From the NCBI RefSeq assembly GCF_900142205.1, contig NZ_FRAA01000009.1, forward strand, positions 105,554-169,553: a stretch of 64,000 nt of DNA, in the 5' to 3' direction. The position numbers and the translations under genes are program-made. This document shows, piece after piece, positions 53,727 to 64,000 of the stretch. This stretch comes from Reichenbachiella agariperforans (lineage in GTDB: Bacteria > Bacteroidota > Bacteroidia > Cytophagales > Cyclobacteriaceae). Every line of letters begins with the position of its first letter. The stretch's first letter is position 1. A model generated the notes under the pieces. It ran no database searches, was not told where the DNA came from, and was given only the letters and a program-made list of their open reading frames with translations.

Positions 53727-56700
53727 ATGTTGAAGCAAACGATAATGAAACTCAAGCACCTTGTTATAATCGCCATCAGCCTGATCAGTTCTTCCGCTGT
53801 GGCTCAAGTTCCCTATATCAACAAAATCAGTCCTAACTCAGCAGCAGTAGGAGAAACTATCAATATCATTGGTAGTGATTTCCCTACTAGTAATGTGACC
53901 GTATTCTTTGGAGGCGTAGCAGCGACTACCGTAGACGCCAGTGCATCCCTACTCATCGCAACAGTGCCTTATGGTGCTACTTTTGAGCAAATCTCAGTAG
54001 TCAATACGCTCACTGGAGATATCGCCTACTCTAATCAAAAGTTCTTCAATACTTTTGAAGCTGCGGACTTAGGGGCCGATGAAATCAATGACCATCTCAG
54101 TAGTCAAGTCACTAACAACACCAATGAATTCCAAACCCAAGACTTATGCACCTGTGACTTGGACAAAGATGGTGATTTGGACATTATCCTTTCGAATGTC
54201 GGCAGCAATAACATTACGGTATTCACCAATACGAGTACAGCACCAGGTAGTAGTAATGCATCCTTCGTAAAATCGTCCATCAGTAATACGCAAAAAGTCA
54301 CCAATGTAATCTGTGGTGATCTCGATGGAGATGGCTATGCGGATCTAGTTGCTAACGAGTTAGGAGGATCAGGACTATTATATATCTATAGAAATACAAC
54401 TGCAGCAGATGGCAGTGTGGACGCACCTGTTTTTGCCGCAAAGCAGACCGTACAAATCCCAAACCTCTCTAATGGAGACATTAGAAAACCAGGTAAAATA
54501 GCCATTGCAGATTTAGATTTAGATGGTCATCCAGAGTTGGTCGCGTTGGCAGAAGATGACAACAGCCTGTTCATCTATCAAAACAGCAGTACGCCAGAAA
54601 CGATCACTCTTAATGCTACCCCAGTCATCTTGACAGCTTCGGAAAATTCAGGGACTGCTGGATTAGGAGGACTAGAAATAGCAGACATGAACAACGATGG
54701 TTTCCCCGAAATTATCACTTCCAATTTTACAGACAGGGGATTATATGTATTCGAAAACCATAGCAACCCAGGCAACTTTAGTTTTAACAGTCCTCAGTTC
54801 GTTGATTCAGGTGCTAGTATACGAACGATCAAAGTAGGTGATCTGGATCAAAATGGCTTTGCAGATATCGTCTTGAGTAACTCGGATGTCAGTATTCACC
54901 TCGTCGAAATTATCGCTAACACTTCTACGACTGTGGGATCCACGCCTACTTTTGCCAACTCTTTTGAAATCCAAGACATCCAACGAAGCTGGGGCTTAGA
55001 TCTAGGAGACATAGACGGAGATGGTGATCTGGATATCGTCTTTGCATCCGTAGGTACTAACAACTTTTACGTCCTAACCAATGACAACCCTACCAGTATC
55101 GCTGCAGCCAGCTATAGCGTGAGCAATGTACCGCTCACCAACAATAGTAGAAATATAAAAATTGCAGACCTAGACAATGATGGTAGACCCGATTTCGTCT
55201 TTACTAACAATTCTACAGCAGCTGCTCAAGGTGCCATGGGTATCAAGTATAACGAAGTTTGTTTTGATCCTGAAATCACCGTAGATGGGAGCACTAAACT
55301 CTGTACAGGTGAAACCGTAGACCTGATCGCTCCAGAAACAGGTTTATCCTATATCTGGAAGAAAAACGGTACAATCATCGCTGCGACTAGCAGAACCCTT
55401 ACTGTAACGGAGTCAGATGCGGGCAACTACACGGTTGCCATAGCAGATGCCTGCTCTAATGATTCACCAGCTATCACAGTCCAGTCACTAAGTGCCAGCT
55501 ATACGACCCCATCTTTCACCTTTAACACCAACACACCATGTGTAGGAGAAGACTTGAGTGTCAACATCATCTCAGATCCTAGCACATCTAACTTTAAACT
55601 CACTGGACCAAATAATTTTGAAGTAGAAGGTACTGACGTCACTGCGATCACTGTATCTTCAGTTGACATCAACAGTTCGGGTTCATACGTACTCACTACC
55701 ACTTCTAGCAGTAGTGGTTGCGAGATTAATTCTGCACCTGTCACTTTAGAAGTTGTCGTACTCCCTACTGTCACCGTTAACAACGAAGAAGCGGACCAAA
55801 TCTGCGATGGATCTAGTCTCACCCTTACCACAAGTACTTTTTCGGGGTACACCTACGACTGGAAATTAAATGGATCGAGCTTTACCCCCGCGCAAACGGA
55901 TCCAGCTGGACTCACTATTACTGACGAAGGAGACTACAGCGTCACGATCTTGAAATCTGGATGTGCTGAAACGAGCGAAGAGCGAACCATCACCAAAAAC
56001 ACTCCACCTGTGGCTTCTTTCACTCCTTCAGCTACAACACTTTGCGAAGGAGCTGACATCAGCTATATAGCGACCTCTACTGGTGATACAGGATTGACTC
56101 TGGTCAATACTTGGGATTTCGGAGACGGCAGTACTGCTACTGGTAATACCGTTAGTCATGCACATGCATCGGCAGGTACTTACACCGTCAGCCTCACAAC
56201 CAGCTATGCTGGTGTAACCAACTGTACCTATACACCAACTACCCAAGAGATTACAATCACAGCGACCCCTAGCGGTTCAGCATTAAATTTGATTCGGTCA
56301 GACAACTCAGACCCCGTCAACTATGAAAAATGTGAAGAGTCTAGCCTGCTTCTCAGAGTACAAGACCCTTATACGAGTTACAATTGGAAAACAATAAGCG
56401 GGACAGACACTACCACTGTATCACAAACCTCCACTGCACAGATCAGTGGTGAGTCACGAACCACAGTTCTGCTCAGAGATGACCTTCAATGCTCTTTCTA
56501 TGCTAGTGAAGTACAAGTGAGTAACTACATCAACGGTGGGATTTCAATTTTACCAACAGGCAGCAACCAAATCGTGAGCGACCCGACTTTAGGACAGATT
56601 ATTAATCTAGAAGAAGATCAATATACAATCAACCTGAGTACTGACGCGACCTCTCCCGTGTGGACGCCTGAAGACATAATAGACAACCCTACCGCCATCG

Positions 56701-57080
56701 ATGTATTGGTGACACCAAGCAGTGCCCGTGAGCAAGTTTTTTTATCAGGTATCGATCTACAAGACTGCCAAGCTACAGACAGTGTATTACTCATCACCCC
56801 AGGAGTGAGAGCAGACAAGAGCTTCACACCCAATGGTGACGGCATCAATGACTGCTGGCAAATATCTAACGTCAGCGGAACAGACTGTGAAATCACTATA
56901 TTCGATGCTAAAGGCCGAAAAGTAAAGGACATTAGCTTCTCTCCCGACAACAGTTTCGATGATTGTGTATGGGATGGCAGAGCCAATGGACAGGAAATGC
57001 CTAACGGTACTTACTATTTTAGAATGTCCTGTTCAGACAGTGAAAATGAGAGTGGAGGAGCGATTTTTATGGCTCGATAA
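53727..57080 (+). CDS. large type IX-secreted protein with FG-GAP, Ig/PKD and CHU_C domains
   Basis: 1117 residues; an ATG six codons later (MKLKHLVIIAISLISSSAVAQ) may be the true start. After the signal an IPT/TIG domain (about 30-110) is followed by seven FG-GAP/VCBS calcium motifs (for example DLDKDGDLDIILSN, DIDGDGDLDIVFAS), an Ig-like domain, a PKD domain (TWDFGDGSTATGN) and the C-terminal gliding-motility-associated domain SFTPNGDGINDCWQI, ending YYFRMSCSDSENESGG. That last domain is the type B sorting signal of the type IX system. It is expected on the cell surface, anchored through the PorP/SprF protein encoded 6 bp upstream. Confidence 0.88.
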   Translation: MLKQTIMKLKHLVIIAISLISSSAVAQVPYINKISPNSAAVGETINIIGSDFPTSNVTVFFGGVAATTVDASASLLIATVPYGATFEQISVVNTLTGDIAYSNQKFFNTFEAADLGADEINDHLSSQVTNNTNEFQTQDLCTCDLDKDGDLDIILSNVGSNNITVFTNTSTAPGSSNASFVKSSISNTQKVTNVICGDLDGDGYADLVANELGGSGLLYIYRNTTAADGSVDAPVFAAKQTVQIPNLSNGDIRKPGKIAIADLDLDGHPELVALAEDDNSLFIYQNSSTPETITLNATPVILTASENSGTAGLGGLEIADMNNDGFPEIITSNFTDRGLYVFENHSNPGNFSFNSPQFVDSGASIRTIKVGDLDQNGFADIVLSNSDVSIHLVEIIANTSTTVGSTPTFANSFEIQDIQRSWGLDLGDIDGDGDLDIVFASVGTNNFYVLTNDNPTSIAAASYSVSNVPLTNNSRNIKIADLDNDGRPDFVFTNNSTAAAQGAMGIKYNEVCFDPEITVDGSTKLCTGETVDLIAPETGLSYIWKKNGTIIAATSRTLTVTESDAGNYTVAIADACSNDSPAITVQSLSASYTTPSFTFNTNTPCVGEDLSVNIISDPSTSNFKLTGPNNFEVEGTDVTAITVSSVDINSSGSYVLTTTSSSSGCEINSAPVTLEVVVLPTVTVNNEEADQICDGSSLTLTTSTFSGYTYDWKLNGSSFTPAQTDPAGLTITDEGDYSVTILKSGCAETSEERTITKNTPPVASFTPSATTLCEGADISYIATSTGDTGLTLVNTWDFGDGSTATGNTVSHAHASAGTYTVSLTTSYAGVTNCTYTPTTQEITITATPSGSALNLIRSDNSDPVNYEKCEESSLLLRVQDPYTSYNWKTISGTDTTTVSQTSTAQISGESRTTVLLRDDLQCSFYASEVQVSNYINGGISILPTGSNQIVSDPTLGQIINLEEDQYTINLSTDATSPVWTPEDIIDNPTAIDVLVTPSSAREQVFLSGIDLQDCQATDSVLLITPGVRADKSFTPNGDGINDCWQISNVSGTDCEITIFDAKGRKVKDISFSPDNSFDDCVWDGRANGQEMPNGTYYFRMSCSDSENESGGAIFMAR

Positions 57081-57308
57081 GTTAATTACGCAAATCACCT
57101 AGTTGGTACGCAAAAACCGTAAATTCATCGAAAACACACCTTCTATTTGTCATATTCTATATAAAAAAAGTACACAATGCTTACTTTAGCCTAGTGATAG
57201 TCTTACATTATACATATAATGGTGATTCTCTAGTAGAATTAGAACAAAACCGAGCTGGTTACTTTATGCCTTGCTCACGCATAAAAAGTATAACTTTTTT
57301 CAACTCCT

Positions 57309-60300
57309 ATGAATAGCTATAGAAAGATAATTTTTATCCTTCCTTTTTTGTTAACTGCATTGTTGACCTCTTTCATGGTCTCTGCACAAGAGATCTGTGA
57401 TGATGGAATCGACAATGACAATGACGGATTCATTGACTGTTACGATGGTCAGTGTTCTGGGGATGCACAGTGTCTCGAGTTTTATTTTGGAAACTCAGTC
57501 AAATGTAGTGATGCCGCTACGCAGAACCCTGCGTTCACGGTCAAGCTACAGTGGGCATCAGCAGACGAAACGGCATTTAACTCTGTCACCCCAGCCATAG
57601 GAGATATAGATGGTGATGGCACACCAGAGGTAGTCTCTACCAATCGTGAGCTCAATACGGTCACTATCCTAGATGGTGCTACAGGTGCCACTCAAGAAGG
57701 ACCTCTCAATGTAGGTTTTGATATAGCCAAAACCGTAGCGATTGCCAATCTAAACGATGACGACTGTGGTGAAATATTTGTTCGAGGATTCAAGAACAAA
57801 AACATCAAAATGTACGACTGTGAGTTGAATCAAATATGGAGTAAGCAGACAAACACAGGAGACAAAGTCGGGATCATATCCCTTGCAGATTTCAACGGAG
57901 ATGGAGTGGTTGAACTATTGCATGGTAATGAAATTAGAAATGCACATACAGGAGATGTAATCATAGCAGGTACGGGTAATTTCCGAACAGAAGTACCTCA
58001 CGGTACGCTAGCTGTAGATATTTTACCTGATGCGGCCTGTGCCGCTTGTTCTGGTTTAGAGATTGTAACGGGAGGTAAAATCTATAGCGTAGACATCCCT
58101 GCACAAAGTGACCCTAACGTAACCGTAACGGGAACAAGAAATTTAGAGATGGACATCAATGACATCCTACCTTCGGATGGTCAATATGACATCAAATATG
58201 ATAGCTGGAACTTCAATGCCGCTGCAGTAGCCGATTACAACCTAGATGGAAACATCGATGTACTCTTCAGTGGTGGACAATATGTAAGTGGTTCATTGGT
58301 CACGACGGCCTTTTTCTGGGATCCTACAAACAACAACACACTGACTTTCAATGTCCCGCAAAACCATAAAAATGCAACTGGACGTATCAACATCGCGGAT
58401 ATCGATGGAGACGGAAAACTCAACTGTACGTTCGTATCCAAACAAAGACTCTATGCGCTAGACGAAAACATGGATGAGCTATGGTACAAGGACATCAATG
58501 AAGGGTCATCTGGCTTTACCGGGTGTACCGTATTTGACTTTAACGATGACAAAGCCGCTGAAATCATCTACCGTGGGGAGAAGTACGTCCATATCATAGA
58601 TGGTAAAACTGCGGTCTCATTGAAACAAATCAAATGTACCTCAAGAACCTTTGAAGAATATCCCGTCGTGGCGGATGTAGATGGTGATGGCGCGAGTGAA
58701 ATATGTGTAGCCTGTTCTACCGATGACAACACGCCTTTCTCTCCATACTCAAATGGTAAATGGAGTCAAATCAGAGTCTTCGAAGCAGATGGCGGTGAAA
58801 ACTGGCAACCCTCTAGAGCTGTATGGAATCAGCATGGTTACTTTAACGTCAACGTCAATGATGATTTGACTATCCCTGCAATACAACAAGACCCAACCAA
58901 AGTGTTTTCTAGTAATGTATGTACCTCTGGCCCCAACCGTCCTCTCAATGGATTCTTGAACCAAGCGCCTTACCTCAACGAAGATGGCTGCCCATCCTAT
59001 GTAACGCCAGACATCGATATCGTGAGTATTACCAATATCGGTATGGCGGCATGTCCCGACGTATCGTTCAGTGTCACCGTCAACATCCAAAATTCTGGGG
59101 ATGTAGTCCTTTCTGGTATTCTACCAATCACCTTCTACAATGGTTCTCCGCTAGAAGATGGATCTACCAAACTAAACACCGTTACTACCTCTATGTCAGG
59201 CTTCAATGTCGGTAGTAGCATGGCTATCACTGCTGAAGTTATCGGTGGTGGTGGAGATTTTGATCTCTATGTATCCGTCAACGACGATGGAACCCAAAAC
59301 CCAGCCGTCACGAACTTCATTAGACCCATCCCTGAGTGTAATGATGACAACAATATAGAATTCTCCGCAGTTACTTCTGAGGCTTTTGATCTGGAACATG
59401 AAATCGTTAGTCATAACGAACTATGTAACCCTGCCCTACCAGACAATGGTGATGCCAGAGTATACTACTTTGGTACGATTAGTGAAACCGTCGAAGAGAT
59501 ATGGGATGAAGATTTTGATGATCTAACAGCAGGTGTAGAAGTAGACAATGGTACGACTGCATGGGAATTCACTACTACCCCATCAGACGCAGATGATCTA
59601 AACGTTTCCTTTACGGGAGCTACCAACGAACTATTCTTTGCAGACACAGATGGTGAAGCTGTCTGGAAATCAGAAGTAATAGATATCAGAGGGCACCAGT
59701 CAGTACGTGTATCAGTAGACCTACGCTCAAGTCCACATACAGATAACGGGAATGACTATCTCAGACTTTATTATTCATTGGATGGGGGATCAGAAATAGG
59801 TTTTACTGACGGCATCCATTCGGGTAACTTTGGTTCTATCACTGCTACCGCAGCAGATGCTGGTGACGAAATACAAATCATCGCTAGAGTAAAAACAACC
59901 GAAGACAATGAATTCTACTATCTAGATAATATTTTGGTAGAAGGTGTAACTGACGCGCAAACTGGTGAAATCACTGCTGGGTTTGATTTTCACTGGTTTC
60001 AAAACAACAACTATTCAGATACAATCTACACAGGTAACAGAATCGCAACACTCGAAGACGGTACCTATCAAGTCATCGCGAGTTCACAAAGCAACTCCTG
60101 TCAGTCTGATCCAGAAGAAATCATCATCGACAGAATCGAAGACAGACCTGTCGTAGGTATAGACAAGACTCAAGACCTCACCAACTGTTCTTCACCTGAT
60201 GGGGTATTGACAGCCTACGTCATTGACGGAACAGACCACATCACTGCAGGATATGATTTCAAATGGTACATAGGTAATGACTTGACTACAGTACAGAGTA

Positions 60301-63300
60301 CAGGAGCAGTTGCTTCCAACCTACAAGCACGCACCTACACTGTCGTGGTGACCGACAACCTATCAGGCTGTGAAGAAACCTTGTCAGAAGACGTGAGTAC
60401 TGCTGTCATACTACCCGTGATCGTAGAAGAAGATATTGTACATGTTACTGATTGTGAAACGCCAAACTCTGGAGAAATCACACTCAACACGGCAAACAAT
60501 ACGGACTCCAACCCGAGTAATGATGATAATCTCTCCCAGTTTCTATTCAATTGGTACAATGGTACGGAGATAAAAGCCACTCCAGATTACAGTGGCAATG
60601 GCAACAATGGAGGAGGAGTCTCTGGAAGAAGAAGAAACGACTTAGCTCCAGGTTTTTATACCATAGAGTTAATTAACAAAAACACGGGTTGTCTCTCAGC
60701 TCCTATAACTTTGGAGGTCTTAGATAATTCTGATTCGCCAGTAGTAAGAGTAGACACCCGAGACAATAATTCCTGTAGTGACAATGGTAGTGGTAGCGCA
60801 ACTGCTACTGTCTTTGGAGATGTAAGTTCTAACTACACCTTCACTTACTACTCTGGCTCAAGTATCATTGACGCTAATAAAATCAGTACTGTATCGGGAG
60901 GAAACGGCCAAAGTGCCCTCCTACTCAGTGCAGGTCAATATCTTGTCATTGCAGAAGAAAACAGTACTGGGTGTACAGGTAGAAGTCAGTTCACGATTGA
61001 CGATAACATCACTAACCCTACCAGTCCAGTCGACCCATTAGATCATATTGTCATTGAGCATGCTACCTCATGTAATGGTACTTCTGTGGCTTCTGGTTCT
61101 ATTGATGCCTCTGGTCTGGCACTAGACGTTGTAGACACCGATGAGTATGAAGTAGTAGAGAATGGTAGCTTTGAAGTTCCTGACACGAGATTAGCCAGCA
61201 ATGCACCTTATGTAGTCGCTGGAGGACCTATTGGTTCTAACAGATGGTTCTATATCGATCAAAGTAACACCGATGGATGGAGCACCTACAATGACCATGC
61301 GGGAGAAACCTATAGCAACGTAATCGAAATCCACCCAGCGGGATTCGAAGGCAAGCAACCGTATGAAGGACATCAGTGGGCAGAACTCAATGCTCACTAC
61401 CCTAGTACGCTGTACTTTGACGTGGTAACCAAGCCTGGTATTCGTATGAAATGGGGCTTTGCTCACAGATCACGTGTAAATGGTACCGACTGTATTGCAC
61501 TCAAAATAGACGATATTTCTGAAGGGGAAAATGGACTAGTCATTAGTAACCAATGTTCTGAACTCAACAACTCTGGACTAAACGGTTGGGCATATTATGA
61601 AGGAGATTATGTAATCCCTGCGGGACAAACTGCTACTCGTTTTGCATTTGAAGCTGTTTCTTCAGAAAACGGAAGTAACGTAGTAGGTAATCTACTTGAT
61701 GGAATCGTGTTCGAAGTAGCTCAGTACTACTATCAACTCTATGAAGGTAGCAACACCAGCGACCCAAGCAAATTAGTAGCAGAAAACACTACCGCTGTAT
61801 TTGATGATCTACCAGCTGGCACATATACCATTTCAATAGTCAACAACATCACGGGTTGTCCTACCGATGACATCACTGTAGTAGTCCAAGAAGCCGATCA
61901 GCAGCCAGTGGTTATCAGACAACTTAAGACCTCTGATGATTTCTGTGTGAACGGAAATGGCTCACAAAGAGTCGCTTCATCTACTAACACCACTTTGGGA
62001 GAACCCGCAGCTGGTTATGAGTACAATATCTACACTGGTACTAATACAGGGGCTACACCATACGATGGCCCTTATATCGACGCTGATGGAGATTATACTT
62101 TCACAGGATTAGAAAATGGCACTTACACCGTAGAAGTTATCAACCTTGATAACCTATGTTCGAGTACTACGCCTGTCACAATTACTGACAATTCAGACTC
62201 ACCTACTTATGCAGGCCCGATCATTTCACCCAATACTACATGTAGTGGCACGCCTAATGGTTTTGTGTCTATCAATGTATTTGGCGATTCGAAAACCGAA
62301 TATACTTGGTCATGGTTTGATTCTAGTGGAAACCCTATTGCTGGCAAAACAGACCTAGACGGGAATGTAGACGCTACTGCTAACAACCTTATCGATTTTG
62401 CAGCCGGCGACTACTCCGTAACTGCCGTACATACACTGACAGGCTGTAGCCCTGGTTCTCTTAGTGTAACCATTCCTAACCAACCTGCATCACCGCAAAT
62501 CAAGCTCGAAGAAGTTGCCTCAAATACTGGCTGTACGATAGCCAATGGTTCATTGACTGCTAGTAGATATGTAGCAGCAACAGACACCTACACTACAGAT
62601 GACACGACTTTTGAATGGTTCATCGGTACCGATGACTCAGGTACTGCTCTCTCAGCAGGTGACGATGCAGGCAACGGGTCTATTGTAGCTTTATCAGGTA
62701 CAAATAATCAAACTATCACAGGCCTAAATGCTCCTGTATCAAAGGCAACCTATACCGTTCGTGTAACAGATGATGGCGGTTGTGTCAACACAGCTACCAT
62801 TACCTTAACAAATAACCCTACGGATCCTACGATAGACGAAACCACTGCTAACGTGACAAACTTATCAGTTTGTGAAGGCAGTGCCAATTTCGCAGATGGA
62901 GAGATTGAGTTAGTGACGGTGAGCGATGCAGTTAGTTCTGCCCCTGCTGATTTCGTTTATACTTGGTATTTCGGTTCTTCGGTAGATGCAACTAAACTCA
63001 TCTCTAACGGTGATGACATAGCGACCTTGAAAGGCAACAGCCCTGCAGCTACTCAAGTGATTTCAGGTGCTACTACCCACCACATCACAGGACTAGATGA
63101 CGGCTTTTACACCGTGATAGCTAGTAGAACTGCTACAGGTTGTGCGTCTGATCCAGTCACGATAGAGGTAGAAGCTACCCCTATCACATTGAATGCAACA
63201 CTGGATGCAGCTAATACTTTAACCAACAGTGTCTGTGACATCACCGTCAACACCACGTCAGCACATGACGGTAAAATCACGATTGACCCTACTTCACTCC

Positions 63301-64000
63301 CTACGGGCACAGCAATAAGTGACTACACATGGGAATGGTTCTCAGGGACTGATGCTACTGCGGGACAAGAAATTGCCACAGTACTCACATCAGCTACCGA
63401 ATCAGACAATGTACTAGAAAACATCCCAGGTGGTGACTATGCAGTACGTGTAACAAATACTACCACAGGTTGTGTAGCAGTGGAGACTTATAGCATAGCA
63501 GATGATGTAAAGTCTGTCAACATCGACAACTCCGTTGGGGGAGATGTTACCTCTACTCCTCTTACAGTCTGTGAGGGTGCTGCGACGTATCCAAATGGGG
63601 CAATAGAATTGAACAACATCGAAGTAGACGGTTCACCAGCCGCATCTGGAGATGTATCCTTTACTTGGTACTATGGTTCTAATGTGGATGACACCAAAGA
63701 AATCGAAGATGGTGATGACATCTTTGTCACCAAAGGTTTGACTAATACGGCTTCTGTAACAGTCACAGGCGCTACAACGGAGCATATCCAAAATCTCAAT
63801 AACGGTATTTACACGGTCGTAATGACTGATTTAGCCTCTGGCTGTGTGTCTGATCCTATTTCCGTCACCATCAACAACAACCCTCCGGCGGCTTATACAG
63901 CTACAGAGGATGCAACACCAGGTGCTACGGTCAACAACTCCGTCTGTAATCTCGCAGAAACTATTTCTGGTGAATACAATGGTCAGATTACCATCACGCT
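57309..64000 (+). CDS. giant secreted repeat adhesin, SprB-like (partial, runs off the end)
   Basis: The frame is open from an ATG at 57309 to the end of the window, more than 2230 codons, with a signal peptide ending FMVSAQ. The start resembles the MopE-type DGIDNDNDGFIDCYDGQC motif. FG-GAP motifs (DIDGDGTPEVVS, DFNGDGVVELLHG, DVDGDGASEICVACS) follow to about residue 490. From about residue 880 on come at least ten Ig-like repeats of 90-125 residues, each with an early Cys and a late TGC (for example WYxG, then GxYTV and NTTGC), as in SprB. An inserted galactose-binding-like domain (NGSFEVP, about 1290-1440) interrupts one of them. The C-terminus, and so the sorting signal, is outside the window. 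Confidence 0.87.
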   Translation, partial: MNSYRKIIFILPFLLTALLTSFMVSAQEICDDGIDNDNDGFIDCYDGQCSGDAQCLEFYFGNSVKCSDAATQNPAFTVKLQWASADETAFNSVTPAIGDIDGDGTPEVVSTNRELNTVTILDGATGATQEGPLNVGFDIAKTVAIANLNDDDCGEIFVRGFKNKNIKMYDCELNQIWSKQTNTGDKVGIISLADFNGDGVVELLHGNEIRNAHTGDVIIAGTGNFRTEVPHGTLAVDILPDAACAACSGLEIVTGGKIYSVDIPAQSDPNVTVTGTRNLEMDINDILPSDGQYDIKYDSWNFNAAAVADYNLDGNIDVLFSGGQYVSGSLVTTAFFWDPTNNNTLTFNVPQNHKNATGRINIADIDGDGKLNCTFVSKQRLYALDENMDELWYKDINEGSSGFTGCTVFDFNDDKAAEIIYRGEKYVHIIDGKTAVSLKQIKCTSRTFEEYPVVADVDGDGASEICVACSTDDNTPFSPYSNGKWSQIRVFEADGGENWQPSRAVWNQHGYFNVNVNDDLTIPAIQQDPTKVFSSNVCTSGPNRPLNGFLNQAPYLNEDGCPSYVTPDIDIVSITNIGMAACPDVSFSVTVNIQNSGDVVLSGILPITFYNGSPLEDGSTKLNTVTTSMSGFNVGSSMAITAEVIGGGGDFDLYVSVNDDGTQNPAVTNFIRPIPECNDDNNIEFSAVTSEAFDLEHEIVSHNELCNPALPDNGDARVYYFGTISETVEEIWDEDFDDLTAGVEVDNGTTAWEFTTTPSDADDLNVSFTGATNELFFADTDGEAVWKSEVIDIRGHQSVRVSVDLRSSPHTDNGNDYLRLYYSLDGGSEIGFTDGIHSGNFGSITATAADAGDEIQIIARVKTTEDNEFYYLDNILVEGVTDAQTGEITAGFDFHWFQNNNYSDTIYTGNRIATLEDGTYQVIASSQSNSCQSDPEEIIIDRIEDRPVVGIDKTQDLTNCSSPDGVLTAYVIDGTDHITAGYDFKWYIGNDLTTVQSTGAVASNLQARTYTVVVTDNLSGCEETLSEDVSTAVILPVIVEEDIVHVTDCETPNSGEITLNTANNTDSNPSNDDNLSQFLFNWYNGTEIKATPDYSGNGNNGGGVSGRRRNDLAPGFYTIELINKNTGCLSAPITLEVLDNSDSPVVRVDTRDNNSCSDNGSGSATATVFGDVSSNYTFTYYSGSSIIDANKISTVSGGNGQSALLLSAGQYLVIAEENSTGCTGRSQFTIDDNITNPTSPVDPLDHIVIEHATSCNGTSVASGSIDASGLALDVVDTDEYEVVENGSFEVPDTRLASNAPYVVAGGPIGSNRWFYIDQSNTDGWSTYNDHAGETYSNVIEIHPAGFEGKQPYEGHQWAELNAHYPSTLYFDVVTKPGIRMKWGFAHRSRVNGTDCIALKIDDISEGENGLVISNQCSELNNSGLNGWAYYEGDYVIPAGQTATRFAFEAVSSENGSNVVGNLLDGIVFEVAQYYYQLYEGSNTSDPSKLVAENTTAVFDDLPAGTYTISIVNNITGCPTDDITVVVQEADQQPVVIRQLKTSDDFCVNGNGSQRVASSTNTTLGEPAAGYEYNIYTGTNTGATPYDGPYIDADGDYTFTGLENGTYTVEVINLDNLCSSTTPVTITDNSDSPTYAGPIISPNTTCSGTPNGFVSINVFGDSKTEYTWSWFDSSGNPIAGKTDLDGNVDATANNLIDFAAGDYSVTAVHTLTGCSPGSLSVTIPNQPASPQIKLEEVASNTGCTIANGSLTASRYVAATDTYTTDDTTFEWFIGTDDSGTALSAGDDAGNGSIVALSGTNNQTITGLNAPVSKATYTVRVTDDGGCVNTATITLTNNPTDPTIDETTANVTNLSVCEGSANFADGEIELVTVSDAVSSAPADFVYTWYFGSSVDATKLISNGDDIATLKGNSPAATQVISGATTHHITGLDDGFYTVIASRTATGCASDPVTIEVEATPITLNATLDAANTLTNSVCDITVNTTSAHDGKITIDPTSLPTGTAISDYTWEWFSGTDATAGQEIATVLTSATESDNVLENIPGGDYAVRVTNTTTGCVAVETYSIADDVKSVNIDNSVGGDVTSTPLTVCEGAATYPNGAIELNNIEVDGSPAASGDVSFTWYYGSNVDDTKEIEDGDDIFVTKGLTNTASVTVTGATTEHIQNLNNGIYTVVMTDLASGCVSDPISVTINNNPPAAYTATEDATPGATVNNSVCNLAETISGEYNGQITIT

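Noticed and set aside
57271..57298. Promoter-like TTGC, 16 bp, TAACTTTT before the giant adhesin gene
   Set aside because: The spacing is short and transcription would begin only a few bases before the ATG. It may be chance in AT-rich DNA.
58749..59090. Open frame of 113 codons on the minus strand inside the giant adhesin
   Set aside because: It is a shadow of the large open frame on the other strand, which has signal peptide and domain structure.

Overview
The window looks like chromosome of a gliding or marine member of Bacteroidota, most likely order Cytophagales. The support is: a PorP/SprF protein beside very large secreted proteins, one ending in a gliding-motility-associated (CHU_C) type IX sorting domain; Bacteroidota-style lipoproteins and beta-barrels; a Bat-type DUF58/VWA operon; HTTM, MbnP and DUF4296 families; and a promoter of the Bacteroidota type (TTTG, 19 nt, TAnnTTTG-like) before the trp operon. 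The species cannot be named from the sequence. No rRNA, tRNA or prophage was seen.

Layout. 0-7.7 kb: a Fur-family repressor behind two copies of an operator-like repeat, a DUF808 membrane protein, a PLP enzyme, a TPR histidine kinase, YwbE, a pseudouridine synthase and MurQ. 7.8-13.3 kb: a MORN-repeat protein, a BadF-type amino-sugar kinase, a cytochrome b5-like protein, MutS2 and a DUF4296 lipoprotein, all on the minus strand. 13.3-16.1 kb: a three-gene Bat-like operon. 16.2-19.2 kb: a repeat-rich low-coding island with 2.5 tandem copies of a ~280-bp repeat, a DUF1569/Crp-Fnr gene pair, a fourth copy of the repeat, a 22-bp palindromic tandem array and a broken membrane-protein frame. 19.2-26.7 kb: pirin, a radical SAM protein, DUF3108, and an MbnP-MbnP-diheme peroxidase-beta-barrel operon likely linked to copper. 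26.9-28.4 kb: a REP-associated transposase (RAYT) with REP palindromes, followed by dead cas1 and cas2 genes. 28.5-43.4 kb: acyl-CoA dehydrogenase, EtfBA, bifunctional nuclease, an MtfA-like peptidase, a double-NBD ABC protein, an FtsX-type permease, carbonic anhydrase, a POT transporter and an HTTM protein. 43.5-50.1 kb: a complete trpEGDCFBA operon with an attenuator. 50.4-64 kb: a TerB-like protein, an outer-membrane protein, and a T9SS/gliding locus of a PorP/SprF-SPOR fusion plus two giant secreted proteins, the second running off the window end.

How the genes work together. EtfBA would accept electrons from acyl-CoA dehydrogenases such as the one at 28.5 kb. MurQ and the BadF-type kinase suggest cell-wall amino-sugar recycling. 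The two MbnP proteins, the diheme peroxidase and the Cys-rich small protein suggest copper handling. PorP/SprF and the CHU_C proteins form a surface-adhesin export and attachment unit.

The most notable points are the trp leader (peptide with three consecutive Trp codons, terminator, promoter), the RAYT gene that carries one REP palindrome in frame and uses the loop of another as its stop codon, the adjacent dead CRISPR adaptation module with no cas9 or array, and the repeat island at 16-19 kb. All family names come from motif recognition by eye; no database search was run.
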